This document shows positions 9,013 to 17,574 of a DNA stretch of 64,000 nt, piece by piece. The stretch comes from Kineobactrum sediminis (lineage in GTDB: Bacteria > Pseudomonadota > Gammaproteobacteria > Pseudomonadales > Halieaceae), in the NCBI RefSeq assembly GCF_002868715.1, contig NZ_PKLZ01000001.1:496001-560000 (forward strand), given 5' to 3'. Under the pieces are notes generated by a model that was not told the DNA's origin, ran no database searches, and saw nothing but the letters and a program-made list of their open reading frames with translations. The stretch's first letter is position 1. Every line of letters begins with the position of its first letter. The position numbers and the translations under genes were made by a program.

Positions 9013-9888
9013 TTACATTTGCGGGACTTCGGCTTCGTCGATGGGGAGTTCGCCGCGGCCGATGCGTTCGGCGCGCTGTTGTAGTGTGTGTGCGGCGTCT
9101 TCAAGCCCGATCATGATCACAAAGCGCTGCTCGCGAATACCCTGCAGGCAGTACTGTGCCAGCTCGTCCAGGTCCTGGAAACTGAGTTCCATGCCCGCGG
9201 CCGCCGCGGCTTTCTTGAAATCGTCAATCGATGGCACCGGCGCCGTGGGCTTTTCCCGGGCCAGGTTGCCGGGTCGGTTACGGTCTGTGGTCCAGATGCC
9301 GGTTTCCAACAGGCCACCGGAGGGGTAGAACACGGACGCACCCAGCACCGTATCCTGGGACTGTAACTGCGCCGCCAGGCACTCTGTCAGGCAGGACACC
9401 GCGGCCTTGCTGGAGGCGTAGACCGACTGGTAGGGCAGCGCGGAGATGCCGCCGTCGCCCGAGGAGGTGTTGATCACATAACCCGGCTCGCCGGAGGCGA
9501 TCATGCGCGGTACAAAGGCCTGGATGCCGTGCACAACACCCAGTACGTTAACGCCGTGCACCCACTTCCAGTCATTGGGTGTGGTCTCCCAGATGTTGGC
9601 GGAGGGCGCTGCCACACCGGCGTTGTTGAACAGCAGATGGCAGCGACCGTAGTGCTCAAAAACGTGATCCGCGAGGCTGTTGACCGAATCCGCGTCCGAG
9701 ACATCCGCGACGACGCCGGTGATGTCACCCAGCGCTTCAAACTCAGCCATTACGCGATCCAGGGCTTTCTGCTCAACATCCGCCACAACAACCCGGGCGC
9801 CCTCCTGCAACAGAGCCTTGACCAGAGCCCGCCCGATGCCGCTGGCGCCGCCGGTAACCACTGCCACTTTATCGTTAAAATCCTTCAT
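9013..9888 (-). CDS. Short-chain dehydrogenase/reductase (SDR)
   Basis: 291 residues, classical SDR. TGGASGIG near residue 13 binds NAD(P), DV at about 64 and NNAG at 91-94 follow, and the catalytic set Ser (NTSSGDGG), Tyr and Lys (YASSK) is complete. An acidic residue after the second strand (VVVADVE) argues for NAD over NADP. Substrate unknown; members with this length often act on acyl alcohols, sterols or xenobiotics. It reads toward dps and ends against the palindromic repeat, which may double as its 3' structure. Confidence 0.85.
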   Translation of the reverse strand: MKDFNDKVAVVTGGASGIGRALVKALLQEGARVVVADVEQKALDRVMAEFEALGDITGVVADVSDADSVNSLADHVFEHYGRCHLLFNNAGVAAPSANIWETTPNDWKWVHGVNVLGVVHGIQAFVPRMIASGEPGYVINTSSGDGGISALPYQSVYASSKAAVSCLTECLAAQLQSQDTVLGASVFYPSGGLLETGIWTTDRNRPGNLAREKPTAPVPSIDDFKKAAAAAGMELSFQDLDELAQYCLQGIREQRFVIMIGLEDAAHTLQQRAERIGRGELPIDEAEVPQM

Positions 9889-10109
9889 TTTCTGCCAAGC
9901 TCCTTTGTTATCCGTTTATTGTGAACGTCAGGATGTTCCTTAATGCTGTACTGAAAATACAGTAACCACCACCGTCATTGACAGCGTCGACGATTATCCG
10001 GCCACTGGCGGTTCAACAAACTCGACCATTTTTACAACTCCGGTTGCTTACGGGCAGCTTAGGCGCGACCATTACGCTTGGCCCAAGAGATGTCCAGGTT
10101 TTGTCCCAA

Positions 10110-11339
10110 ATGCTAGCAGATCACAATAAACGCCAGGTTATGACCCTGGTCCTGATTTACGTTGTTGCCGCCACACTCTGGATACTACTAAGCGACTGGC
10201 TGCTTTTCAGCATCTGGCCGGGCAGCGAGCACGTGCTCGGCAGCAACATCAAGGGTACGGGCTTCGTGATCTTCACCTCCCTGGTGCTGTGGATTCTGCT
10301 CCACCGTATTTCCCATACGGAGTTGCGCGCGGAACAGGCAGAAACCGCAACCACACTGAACCTGTTCAACCTCCCCCAGTTCTTTGCCTCGCTTCCCGTT
10401 GTGGTCTATGTCCTTGACGTTTCCGATGGCGATTCCCGGGCCATCTGGGTCAGCAGGAACATCGAGGACATTATTGGTTATCCTGTTAGTGTCGCACTTG
10501 AGCCAGGCTGGTGGGAAAAAAACCTTCACCCTGAACACCGGGAACAGAATGTGGCGGACTTTCGCGAAATACTGGAACAGGAGGGTGGCAATCACGCTTA
10601 CCACTTCCGTCATGGCGACGGGCCTTATGTATTCATCAAGGACGAGCTGCGCCTGATCAGCAGGCCGGACAGTAATACCCGGAGGTACATCGGGGTCTGG
10701 ACCGATATCAGCGAAAGCCACAAGGCGGAAGAAGCAATACTCGACTATTCAAAGAAGCTCGAACACGCGATGTTTGCCACCGTCAACAGTATTGCCAGAC
10801 TGAGCGAGCTTAGGGATCCCTATACCTCCGGCCATGAGCGCCGGGTGGGTGAAATGGGAGCAGCCATTGCCGTCGAGATGGGCCTGGATCAACACACCTG
10901 TATGGGTCTGCGTATAGCTGGCCTGCTGCACGATATCGGCAAGATTGCGGTGCCCGCGGAAATACTTGTCAAACCCGGCAGATTGTCAGGAACGGAATAT
11001 GCCCTGGTGAAGGAGCATCCCGAATACGGCTACTCCATTCTCAAGGACGTGACTTTTCCCTGGCCGGTGGCACGGGTTGCCCGCGAACACCACGAGAGAA
11101 TGAACGGTAGTGGCTATCCACAGGGGCTCAAAGGTGAGCAGATCAGCCTGGAGGCACGCATTATCGCCGTCGCCGATGTCATCGAGTCGATGGCATCCCA
11201 CCGGCCGTATCGGGCCGGCCTGGGCCTGGCCGAAGCCCTGGAAGAGATAGAGCGGGGCTCGGGCACCCTTTACGATGCAAAGGTGGTTGCCGCCTGTTTA
11301 ACCATTTTCCGCGAACAGGATTACGTTATTACCGATTAA
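10110..11339 (+). CDS. Membrane PAS/HD-GYP c-di-GMP phosphodiesterase
   Basis: About 409 residues from the ATG at 10110; the frame is open to 9978 but the extra 44 residues look non-coding. Two membrane helices (about 11-33 and 47-63) precede a PAS fold (about 84-205, ending VWTDISE) and a C-terminal HD-GYP domain with LLHDIGK and HHERMNGSGYPQGL intact. HD-GYP enzymes hydrolyse c-di-GMP to pGpG or GMP using a di- or tri-iron centre. The PAS domain probably senses a small ligand or redox state. Start choice is uncertain because neither 10110 nor the ATG at 10140 has a strong ribosome-binding site. Convergent with mmsB. Confidence 0.85.
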   Translation: MLADHNKRQVMTLVLIYVVAATLWILLSDWLLFSIWPGSEHVLGSNIKGTGFVIFTSLVLWILLHRISHTELRAEQAETATTLNLFNLPQFFASLPVVVYVLDVSDGDSRAIWVSRNIEDIIGYPVSVALEPGWWEKNLHPEHREQNVADFREILEQEGGNHAYHFRHGDGPYVFIKDELRLISRPDSNTRRYIGVWTDISESHKAEEAILDYSKKLEHAMFATVNSIARLSELRDPYTSGHERRVGEMGAAIAVEMGLDQHTCMGLRIAGLLHDIGKIAVPAEILVKPGRLSGTEYALVKEHPEYGYSILKDVTFPWPVARVAREHHERMNGSGYPQGLKGEQISLEARIIAVADVIESMASHRPYRAGLGLAEALEEIERGSGTLYDAKVVAACLTIFREQDYVITD

Positions 11340-11355
11340 TCCGGCGGCGAACCCG

Positions 11356-12246
11356 CTAGGCCTCTTTGTGCAGCGTCTGCATGATGCTTGAAAAATCCTG
11401 CTGGCCACCACCTTCCGCCTGCAGTTTGCTGTACAACTCCTTCGCCAGCTGACCCATGCGATTGTCAACGCCGCTCTGCTCGGCGATAGCCATGGCCAAG
11501 CCCAGGTCTTTCGCCATCAGGTCAACCATGAAGCCCGGCTTGTAGTCGTTACTGGCCGGGGCTTTTTCCATCACCCCCGGGAACGGGTTGTAGACTTCCA
11601 GAGACCAGTTGCGTCCGGAGCTGGCAAGCATGATCTCGGACAGCACTTTTGGGTCCAGGCCATTGCGCACACCCATTTCCAGGGCCTCGCAGGTACCGAT
11701 CATGTGAATCGCCAGCAGCATGTTATTACAGCCCTTGGCGACCTGGCCCGCACCTGCGGGACCCGCGTGAAAGATATTCTTGCCCATGTCGGCGAGGATG
11801 ATCCTGGCGCGGGCAAAGGTGTCCGCCTCGCCACCGCACATGAAGGCGAGTGTACCGGCGGCCGCGGCGGCAACACCGCCGGACACGGGTGCGTCCATGA
11901 AACCAATGCCCATGGCGGCGGCGGCCTGTCCCACTTCGCGGGAGGGCGGTGCGTCGATGGTACTGCAATCAAGCACCGTAGTGCTTTTGTCCAGCTGCGC
12001 GAGCAAGCCGTCGTCACCGAGATAGATGCCCGCAACGTGCTTGCCCGCGGGCAGCATGGAGATCACATAGTCTGCCCCACGCACTGCATCACTGGCGGTA
12101 TCGGCGACCACGGCACCCGCGTCCCGCAGCTGCTGGCAGGCTTCGGGCGAAAGGTCAAATACCTGCACGGAGTGCCCGGCCTTGACCAGGTTGATGGCCA
12201 TGGGGCCGCCCATATTGCCGAGGCCGATAAATCCGACGTGTGCCAT
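11356..12246 (-). CDS. mmsB: 3-hydroxyisobutyrate dehydrogenase
   Basis: 296 residues. NAD-binding GFIGLGNMGGPMAINL at the N-terminus, substrate motif DAPVSGGVAAAAAGTL, and the catalytic Lys segment GQVAKGCNNMLLA are all present. It oxidises 3-hydroxyisobutyrate to methylmalonate semialdehyde in valine degradation. The ATG at 12246 has AGGAGAG upstream; a longer frame begins inside the hydrolase gene and is not used. It is the last gene of the five-gene minus-strand operon, 19 bases after the 3-hydroxyisobutyryl-CoA hydrolase gene that makes its substrate. Confidence 0.93.
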   Translation of the reverse strand: MAHVGFIGLGNMGGPMAINLVKAGHSVQVFDLSPEACQQLRDAGAVVADTASDAVRGADYVISMLPAGKHVAGIYLGDDGLLAQLDKSTTVLDCSTIDAPPSREVGQAAAAMGIGFMDAPVSGGVAAAAAGTLAFMCGGEADTFARARIILADMGKNIFHAGPAGAGQVAKGCNNMLLAIHMIGTCEALEMGVRNGLDPKVLSEIMLASSGRNWSLEVYNPFPGVMEKAPASNDYKPGFMVDLMAKDLGLAMAIAEQSGVDNRMGQLAKELYSKLQAEGGGQQDFSSIMQTLHKEA

Positions 12247-12265
12247 TTCATTCTCTCCTGTGCGG

Positions 12266-13378
12266 TTAAAGGTCTGCCAGCGGGTTTTCGGGCCACGGTG
12301 CCTGGAAAAACGAATCCAGCAGGGCTTCGGGGACATCCCGTGTGCTGCGGTACTGCCAGGCAGGATTGCGATCCTTGTCCAGCAGCAATGCCCGCACGCC
12401 TTCGGCGAATTCGGGATAGCGCACTACATTGGTGGCCAGCAGCAGCTCAGCCTGGAATACTTCCCGCAGCGAAGAGTGCCGGGTTTCATCAAGCTGGCGA
12501 CTGATCCACAAGGCTGCCAGCGGTGAGCCATGGGCAAGCCCGTCCCTGGCTTTTGACAGCCACGGATCACTGGTTTGCTGGTTCACGATATTGTCGACAA
12601 CCTGGTGAATGTCGTCGCCGTCACAGAGTGAGTTGATGAGGCTCAGGTGTGGTTCCACCTGGCCTCCGGGCATGCTGCCGATACTCTGCTCGGTGAACGG
12701 CCGCAACACATGCCGTACCTGGGCATGATCGGTGCCGGCGTCGCCGGTCCAGTTGCTGCGTCGCAACTGCTCCAGTACGGCACTCTTGTGTTCACTGCAG
12801 ATGAAGCGGTCGGCGATACCGGTAAACACGGCATCTGCCGCGTTCATTGAGGCCCCGGTGAGCGCAAGAAACAGCCCCGCCTTACCCGGCATGTGATTGA
12901 GAAACCAGCTGCCGCCCACATCCGGAAACAGGGCTATGGTGATCTCCGGCATGGCGATGCGGGTGGCCTCGGTCACGACCCGATGCGAACACCCGGCCAT
13001 TACGCCGAGACCGCCGCCCATCACAATGCCATGACCCCAACATACAATCGGCTTGGGGTAGGTATGCAGGGTATGGTTCATCCGGTATTCGCGCGCAAAA
13101 AACGTTTCCGCCTCTACACAGGGTCCACCGGGGGTAGCCGTGGCAGAGCGGTGCAGGGCCTGCACATCACCGCCGGCACAAAAGGCTTTCTCACCGCTGC
13201 CGTCAATAAAGACAGCGGCAATGTCCGGGTCCACACGCCAGCTATCCAGCTGTTGTTGCAGCATGTCGACCATCGGCAGGGTCAGGGAATTCAGGGTCTT
13301 GGGCACATTCAGGGTCAAGCGCCCGACTTTCAGCCGGCCACAGGCCACTTCTTCAATAATAACGGGGGCATCTGACAT
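12266..13378 (-). CDS. 3-hydroxyisobutyryl-CoA hydrolase (crotonase fold)
   Basis: 370 residues, the length of HIBCH rather than of a simple enoyl-CoA hydratase (about 260). Motifs FCAGGDVQALH, GHGIVMGGGLGVMAGC and MPEITIALFPDVGGSWFL give the oxyanion hole and the Glu and Asp characteristic of the hydrolase subgroup. It releases 3-hydroxyisobutyrate from its CoA ester in the valine pathway, avoiding build-up of toxic methacrylyl-CoA. It sits 9 bases after the enoyl-CoA hydratase gene and before mmsB, which uses its product. Confidence 0.9.
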   Translation of the reverse strand: MSDAPVIIEEVACGRLKVGRLTLNVPKTLNSLTLPMVDMLQQQLDSWRVDPDIAAVFIDGSGEKAFCAGGDVQALHRSATATPGGPCVEAETFFAREYRMNHTLHTYPKPIVCWGHGIVMGGGLGVMAGCSHRVVTEATRIAMPEITIALFPDVGGSWFLNHMPGKAGLFLALTGASMNAADAVFTGIADRFICSEHKSAVLEQLRRSNWTGDAGTDHAQVRHVLRPFTEQSIGSMPGGQVEPHLSLINSLCDGDDIHQVVDNIVNQQTSDPWLSKARDGLAHGSPLAALWISRQLDETRHSSLREVFQAELLLATNVVRYPEFAEGVRALLLDKDRNPAWQYRSTRDVPEALLDSFFQAPWPENPLADL

Positions 13379-13387
13379 GTTGGGTCC

Positions 13388-14176
13388 TTAGCGGTTTTTC
13401 CACTGTGGCTTGCGTTTCTCCAGGAAGGCGTTGACACCCTCGCGCTGGTCTTCGGTGGAAAACAGGTCGACAAACAGGTCCCGTTCGAGCGCCAGACCAG
13501 AGCTGATTTCAATATCCCGGGCACCGTGGATCAGGCGCTTGCAGGAGGCAACTGCGCCCGGGCTCTGGCCACCCACCTTCTCCGCCAGCGCCAGGGCGGC
13601 AGTCAGGGATTCACCTTTCGCCACCACCTCTTCCACCAGGCCGATACGCAGGGCGGTAGCGGCATCAACCCGCTCGCCACAGAGAATGATACGCTTCGCC
13701 CAGCCCTCACCCACCAGACGCGCAAGACGCTGGGTACCGCCGGCACAGGGCAGCAAGCCCACTTTCGCCTCGGGCAGTGCCATTTGCACACCTTCCTCGG
13801 CAATGCGTATGTCACAGGCCATGGCCGCTTCCAGCCCACCGCCCATGGCAAAACCGTTCACTGCCGCGATGGAAACCCCGCGGAAATCCGCCAGGGTTTC
13901 AAAAGCCTCCCCAAAATAGACAGCCATGGTGCGCGCCTGCTCCGGATCGCCGTCGGCGAACAGCTTGAGATCGGCGCCCGCGGAGAAAAACTTCTCCCCG
14001 GCACCAGTCATCACCAGGGCAAAGATTTCAGGCTCCCCGTTCAGGGTGTTAATCAGCTCGCGCAATGCCGGCAGGCTTTCGGTGTCCCAGGTGTTTGCGC
14101 CGGGATTGTCGATGGTGATCAGCGCGGTATGACCGCGCACTTCCACCTTGAGTTTGTCCGATGTGCTCAGGCTCAT
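13388..14176 (-). CDS. Enoyl-CoA hydratase
   Basis: 262 residues. FSAGADLKLF forms the oxyanion hole; the two catalytic glutamates lie in GGGLEAAMACD and LPEAKVGLLP. In this operon it most likely hydrates methacrylyl-CoA to 3-hydroxyisobutyryl-CoA, though crotonases are often broad. Its start overlaps the stop of the acyl-CoA dehydrogenase gene by 4 bases, indicating translational coupling. Confidence 0.9.
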   Translation of the reverse strand: MSLSTSDKLKVEVRGHTALITIDNPGANTWDTESLPALRELINTLNGEPEIFALVMTGAGEKFFSAGADLKLFADGDPEQARTMAVYFGEAFETLADFRGVSIAAVNGFAMGGGLEAAMACDIRIAEEGVQMALPEAKVGLLPCAGGTQRLARLVGEGWAKRIILCGERVDAATALRIGLVEEVVAKGESLTAALALAEKVGGQSPGAVASCKRLIHGARDIEISSGLALERDLFVDLFSTEDQREGVNAFLEKRKPQWKNR

Positions 14177-15333
14177 TTTATGACCTCCAGTGCGCCTTCC
14201 ATTAATAGTTTGCGAGCCACGATCACCCGCATGATTTCATTGGTGCCTTCCAGAATCTGGTGTACCCGGGTATCGCGCACGTGACGCTCCATGGGGTATT
14301 CGCGAATATAGCCGTAACCGCCAAACAGCTGCAGGGCATCATTGCATATGGTGAACCCGGCATCGGTGGCGAAACGCTTGGCCATGGCGCAGTAAGTGGA
14401 TGCCTGCGGGTCTTTATTGTCGAGCTTGCTTGCCGCCAGCCGGATCATCTGCCGGGCGGCCACAAGCTCGGTAAGCATATCCGCCAGCTTGAACTGGGTC
14501 GCCTGGAAATCCGCGATTGCGGTATCAAACTGCCTGCGCTCTTTGACGTAGGCAGTGGCTTCCTCCAGTGCCTGCTGCGCAGTACCCACACTGCAGGTCG
14601 CGATATTGATGCGACCACCATCCAGTCCGGCCATGGCAATAGAAAAACCCTGGCCTTCCTCGCCCAGGCGGTTGCCGACCGGAACCCGCACATTATCAAA
14701 TGTGACCATGCGCGTGGGCTGGGCATTCCAGCCCATTTTCTGTTCTTTCTTGCCGTAGCTGATACCCTCGGCATCCGCGGGCACGAGCAGTGCCGTAATA
14801 CCCCGGGAACCGTTGTCACTGGTGCGCAGCATCACCACCAGGACATCGGTTTCACCGGCACCGGAAATAAACACCTTGCTGCCGTTTACAACATAGTCAT
14901 CGCCCTCGCGACGCGCCGTTGTGCGCAGTGAAGCGGCGTCGGAACCCGCACCGGGCTCGGTCAGGCAGTAGGATGCCAGGGTGACACCCGCGACCAGGTC
15001 CGGACACCAGGCTTCAATAACGGCATCCGAGCAGTAATGGCCGATCATGCTGGTGGCCATGTTGTGGATGGTGAGAAACGCAGCGGTGGTGGTACAGCCG
15101 CGCGCCAGTTCCTCGACAATCAGGCTGGCATCGAGCCGACCCAAACCCAGGCCACCGGCGCTTTCAGGGGTATACATGCCCATGAAACCGAGTTCCCCCG
15201 CCTGGCGCAGGGCATCCTTGGGAAAGAAGGACTCTTCATCCCATTTCGCCGCGTTGGGGGCGAGCACTCCATCCGAGAATGCTCGCGCACTGTCGACAAA
15301 AGCCTGCTGTTCTTCGTCAATCGCAAAATCCAT
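14173..15333 (-). CDS. Acyl-CoA dehydrogenase (isobutyryl-CoA type)
   Basis: 386 residues, three-domain acyl-CoA dehydrogenase. YCLTEPGAGSDAASL binds FAD, VFISGAGETDVLVVM is the middle-domain segment, and FGGYGYIREYPMERHVRD and ILEGTNEIMR close the C-terminal domain; the last carries the likely catalytic Glu. Its position before an enoyl-CoA hydratase, a 3-hydroxyisobutyryl-CoA hydrolase and mmsB points to isobutyryl-CoA oxidation (ACAD8-like). It is 13 bases from the upstream aldehyde dehydrogenase gene. Confidence 0.9.
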   Translation of the reverse strand: MDFAIDEEQQAFVDSARAFSDGVLAPNAAKWDEESFFPKDALRQAGELGFMGMYTPESAGGLGLGRLDASLIVEELARGCTTTAAFLTIHNMATSMIGHYCSDAVIEAWCPDLVAGVTLASYCLTEPGAGSDAASLRTTARREGDDYVVNGSKVFISGAGETDVLVVMLRTSDNGSRGITALLVPADAEGISYGKKEQKMGWNAQPTRMVTFDNVRVPVGNRLGEEGQGFSIAMAGLDGGRINIATCSVGTAQQALEEATAYVKERRQFDTAIADFQATQFKLADMLTELVAARQMIRLAASKLDNKDPQASTYCAMAKRFATDAGFTICNDALQLFGGYGYIREYPMERHVRDTRVHQILEGTNEIMRVIVARKLLMEGALEVIK

Positions 15334-15346
15334 ACTGTACTCCTGA

Positions 15347-16765
15347 TCAGAACCGGTTCATGACAGAGCCAAACAGCTCTTCGTCAGAAGGGATAACCTT
15401 GGTTTCAACCAGGGGTTTTGACACCCAGGTTTCATTGATCAGGTCGCGCCAGGTGATGTTGTGGTTGATACTGTTGCCACCCCAGGAACCGCACCCCAGC
15501 GAGAATGTCTGGCGCATGCCATTCCACAGATTACCGCTGTTGGAGGCCGCCTGGGGCTGGTTGACCATCACCCGGGAGGTCCGGGTCGCCATGGCCAGGC
15601 GCATGATGTTGTCGTCACTGTAGGAGTAGATGCCACAGCTGTGGCCCTGCCCCTGGTAGGCCTGGATACGGTTAGTGAGATCAATGGCGTCGTCAATGTC
15701 CTTAACCTTGTACAAGGCCATGGTCACCGTGAGCTTTTCCCCGGAAAAGGGATACTCAGGGCCGGCACCCACTTCCGGAACAATCAGGAACTGCTTGCCC
15801 TCGGGCAGGTCGATACCTGCACGGCCGGTAATGTTCACTGCGTGCTGGGCGACCACACTCGCATTTAAGTGACCATCCTGCCACAGCACGTCCTGCAACT
15901 TCTGCTTGTCGTCACCTTCAATAACATAACCGCCCTCGTGCTTGAGCTTTTCCAGAAATTCGTCATAGACGGATTCGAAAACCAGCACTGAATTGTCGGA
16001 TGAGCAGGAAGCGGCGAGATCCAGGGTTTTGGAAATGCGTATTTTTTCCGCCGCCTCATCCAGGTCGGCAGTATCGTCCACGGTAATCACCGCGTTCCCC
16101 ACGCCCACCCCGAGAGCCGGGGTGCCCGATGAATACGCCGCACTCACCATGGCGCCGCCGCCGGTGGCGAGAATGCGGTCACACTGGCGCATCAATTCAT
16201 TGGTTTTGTCCAGGGAGGGTATATCAATGCTCTGCACCAGGTCCGCCGGGCCACCCATGGCAACGATGGCGCCACGCATGTAGTCGCAGATCATCTTGTT
16301 GGTGAGTTTGGCGCGTGGGTGCGGTGCAACGATAATGGCATTGCGGCCCTTCACGGCGGAAATGGCCTTGATAACCGGCGTTGCCTCGGGGTTGGTTGAG
16401 GGCGATAGCGCACCGATCACCCCGATCGGCTTGGCGATCTTGACCAGGTTGCGCTCGACATCCTCCTCAATCACACCCACGGACTTATCATTGATGATAT
16501 CCATCAGCGTGGCGCGGGTCTTGCGATGGATCTTCAGGTACTTGCCCTCGTAGTTACCCAGCTGGGTTTCCTCTACGGCAAAGCGCGCAATTTTCTCGGA
16601 AATATCTTCCTGTGCAACCGACCAGACCATCGCCGTGATCAACTCGTCGACCTGCTCCTGGGTGTAGTGCTCAATTGCGGCCTGGGCCGCGCGGCCACGG
16701 GCCATCATCGCGGCAATTTCCTGCTGAACTTCGTTGTCCTGTTGAATATCCTGGGCGTTTTCCAT
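15347..16765 (-). CDS. CoA-acylating aldehyde dehydrogenase (AdhE/SauS-like)
   Basis: 472 residues. The catalytic Cys sits in DLAASCSSDNS, and the C-terminal FSLGCGSWGGNSINHN followed by WRDLINETWV is the signature of acylating aldehyde dehydrogenases related to the N-terminal half of AdhE, EutE and sulfoacetaldehyde dehydrogenase, not of MmsA. LSPSTNPEATP and ATGGGAMVSAAYSSGTPALGVG support the same group. It would oxidise an aldehyde to acyl-CoA with NAD(P). First gene of the valine operon, in the place where methylmalonate-semialdehyde dehydrogenase (mmsA) normally stands, so methylmalonate semialdehyde to propionyl-CoA is a plausible but unproven reaction. Confidence 0.85.
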   Translation of the reverse strand: MENAQDIQQDNEVQQEIAAMMARGRAAQAAIEHYTQEQVDELITAMVWSVAQEDISEKIARFAVEETQLGNYEGKYLKIHRKTRATLMDIINDKSVGVIEEDVERNLVKIAKPIGVIGALSPSTNPEATPVIKAISAVKGRNAIIVAPHPRAKLTNKMICDYMRGAIVAMGGPADLVQSIDIPSLDKTNELMRQCDRILATGGGAMVSAAYSSGTPALGVGVGNAVITVDDTADLDEAAEKIRISKTLDLAASCSSDNSVLVFESVYDEFLEKLKHEGGYVIEGDDKQKLQDVLWQDGHLNASVVAQHAVNITGRAGIDLPEGKQFLIVPEVGAGPEYPFSGEKLTVTMALYKVKDIDDAIDLTNRIQAYQGQGHSCGIYSYSDDNIMRLAMATRTSRVMVNQPQAASNSGNLWNGMRQTFSLGCGSWGGNSINHNITWRDLINETWVSKPLVETKVIPSDEELFGSVMNRF

Positions 16766-17016
16766 GTCTTATTCTCCTCACCTGGCAATCACTGATCCGC
16801 TCCCTGAAGGAGCGACTATAGACGGAATATGTTAGTAACCCATGAGGGTACTGCCATCAGGAATGCAGGTATAGAGAGAATCTTGCGCTTAATATGGATT
16901 ATATTGCGTCACCAGCGACAAAAGACAAGGCGCGGCACGCGAATTCTGCCGCATGCAATCCGGCCTTGTTACGGCTAGAATCCATGGCTTCCAGCAACCG
17001 TCACCCGAGCCCGATA

Positions 17017-17454
17017 ATGCCCCGCAAATCCATTGCCCTACCCGAAACCTTTGTCTTCACCACCGGCTATGACGTGCTTTATACCGATGTGAACGCGGCC
17101 AACCACCTGGGGGCGGATCGCCTGCTGTCAATTGCCATGGAGGCCCAGCTGCGGTTCATCAGATACCTTGGGCATACTAACGCCATCGCCTTCGAGGATG
17201 CGGGCCTGATCATGGCACACGCGGAAACAGCCTACATGGCGGAGGCCGACTATGCCGACCATCTGCTTATCGAACTGGGTGCACGCGAATTCGAGACCCA
17301 CAGTTTTCAATTCGTCTACCGAATCAGCAAGGATGACGGGGCCCGGGAGGTGGCACGGGTGGCGACAACCCTGCTGTTTTTCGACTACCAACAAAAATGC
17401 GTAGTGCCGGTTCCCGACGGCTTCAGGGAACAGATATTGGGCAAGTTCAAATAA
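17017..17454 (+). CDS. Hotdog-fold acyl-CoA thioesterase (4HBT-like)
   Basis: 145 residues. The pattern TTGYDVLYTDVNAANHLG near residue 20 has the Asp and His of the 4-hydroxybenzoyl-CoA thioesterase type, and EAQLRFIRYLG plus MAHAETAYMAEADYADHLLIELG complete the hotdog fold. The frame runs open from 16894, but family members start with a short Pro/Leu-rich lead like MPRKSIALPETF, so the ATG at 17017 is preferred; none of the candidate starts has a good ribosome-binding site. Divergent from the valine operon, and could salvage CoA from stalled acyl-CoA esters. Confidence 0.75.
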   Translation: MPRKSIALPETFVFTTGYDVLYTDVNAANHLGADRLLSIAMEAQLRFIRYLGHTNAIAFEDAGLIMAHAETAYMAEADYADHLLIELGAREFETHSFQFVYRISKDDGAREVARVATTLLFFDYQQKCVVPVPDGFREQILGKFK

Positions 17455-17574
17455 TTGCGCCAGGCCGCGCCCATTGATTGAAACAATGGCAAAGCCTGCA
17501 CTATTCACGGCCTAATCAGGGCTTCAGTCAGCGATTGCCCCACTGGCATCGTGTTCAGCAGTAAGGAAACCCAC

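Noticed and set aside
13388-14176. A second 3-hydroxyisobutyryl-CoA hydrolase
   Set aside because: Length (262) and both catalytic glutamates fit an enoyl-CoA hydratase; the hydrolase is the 370-residue neighbour.
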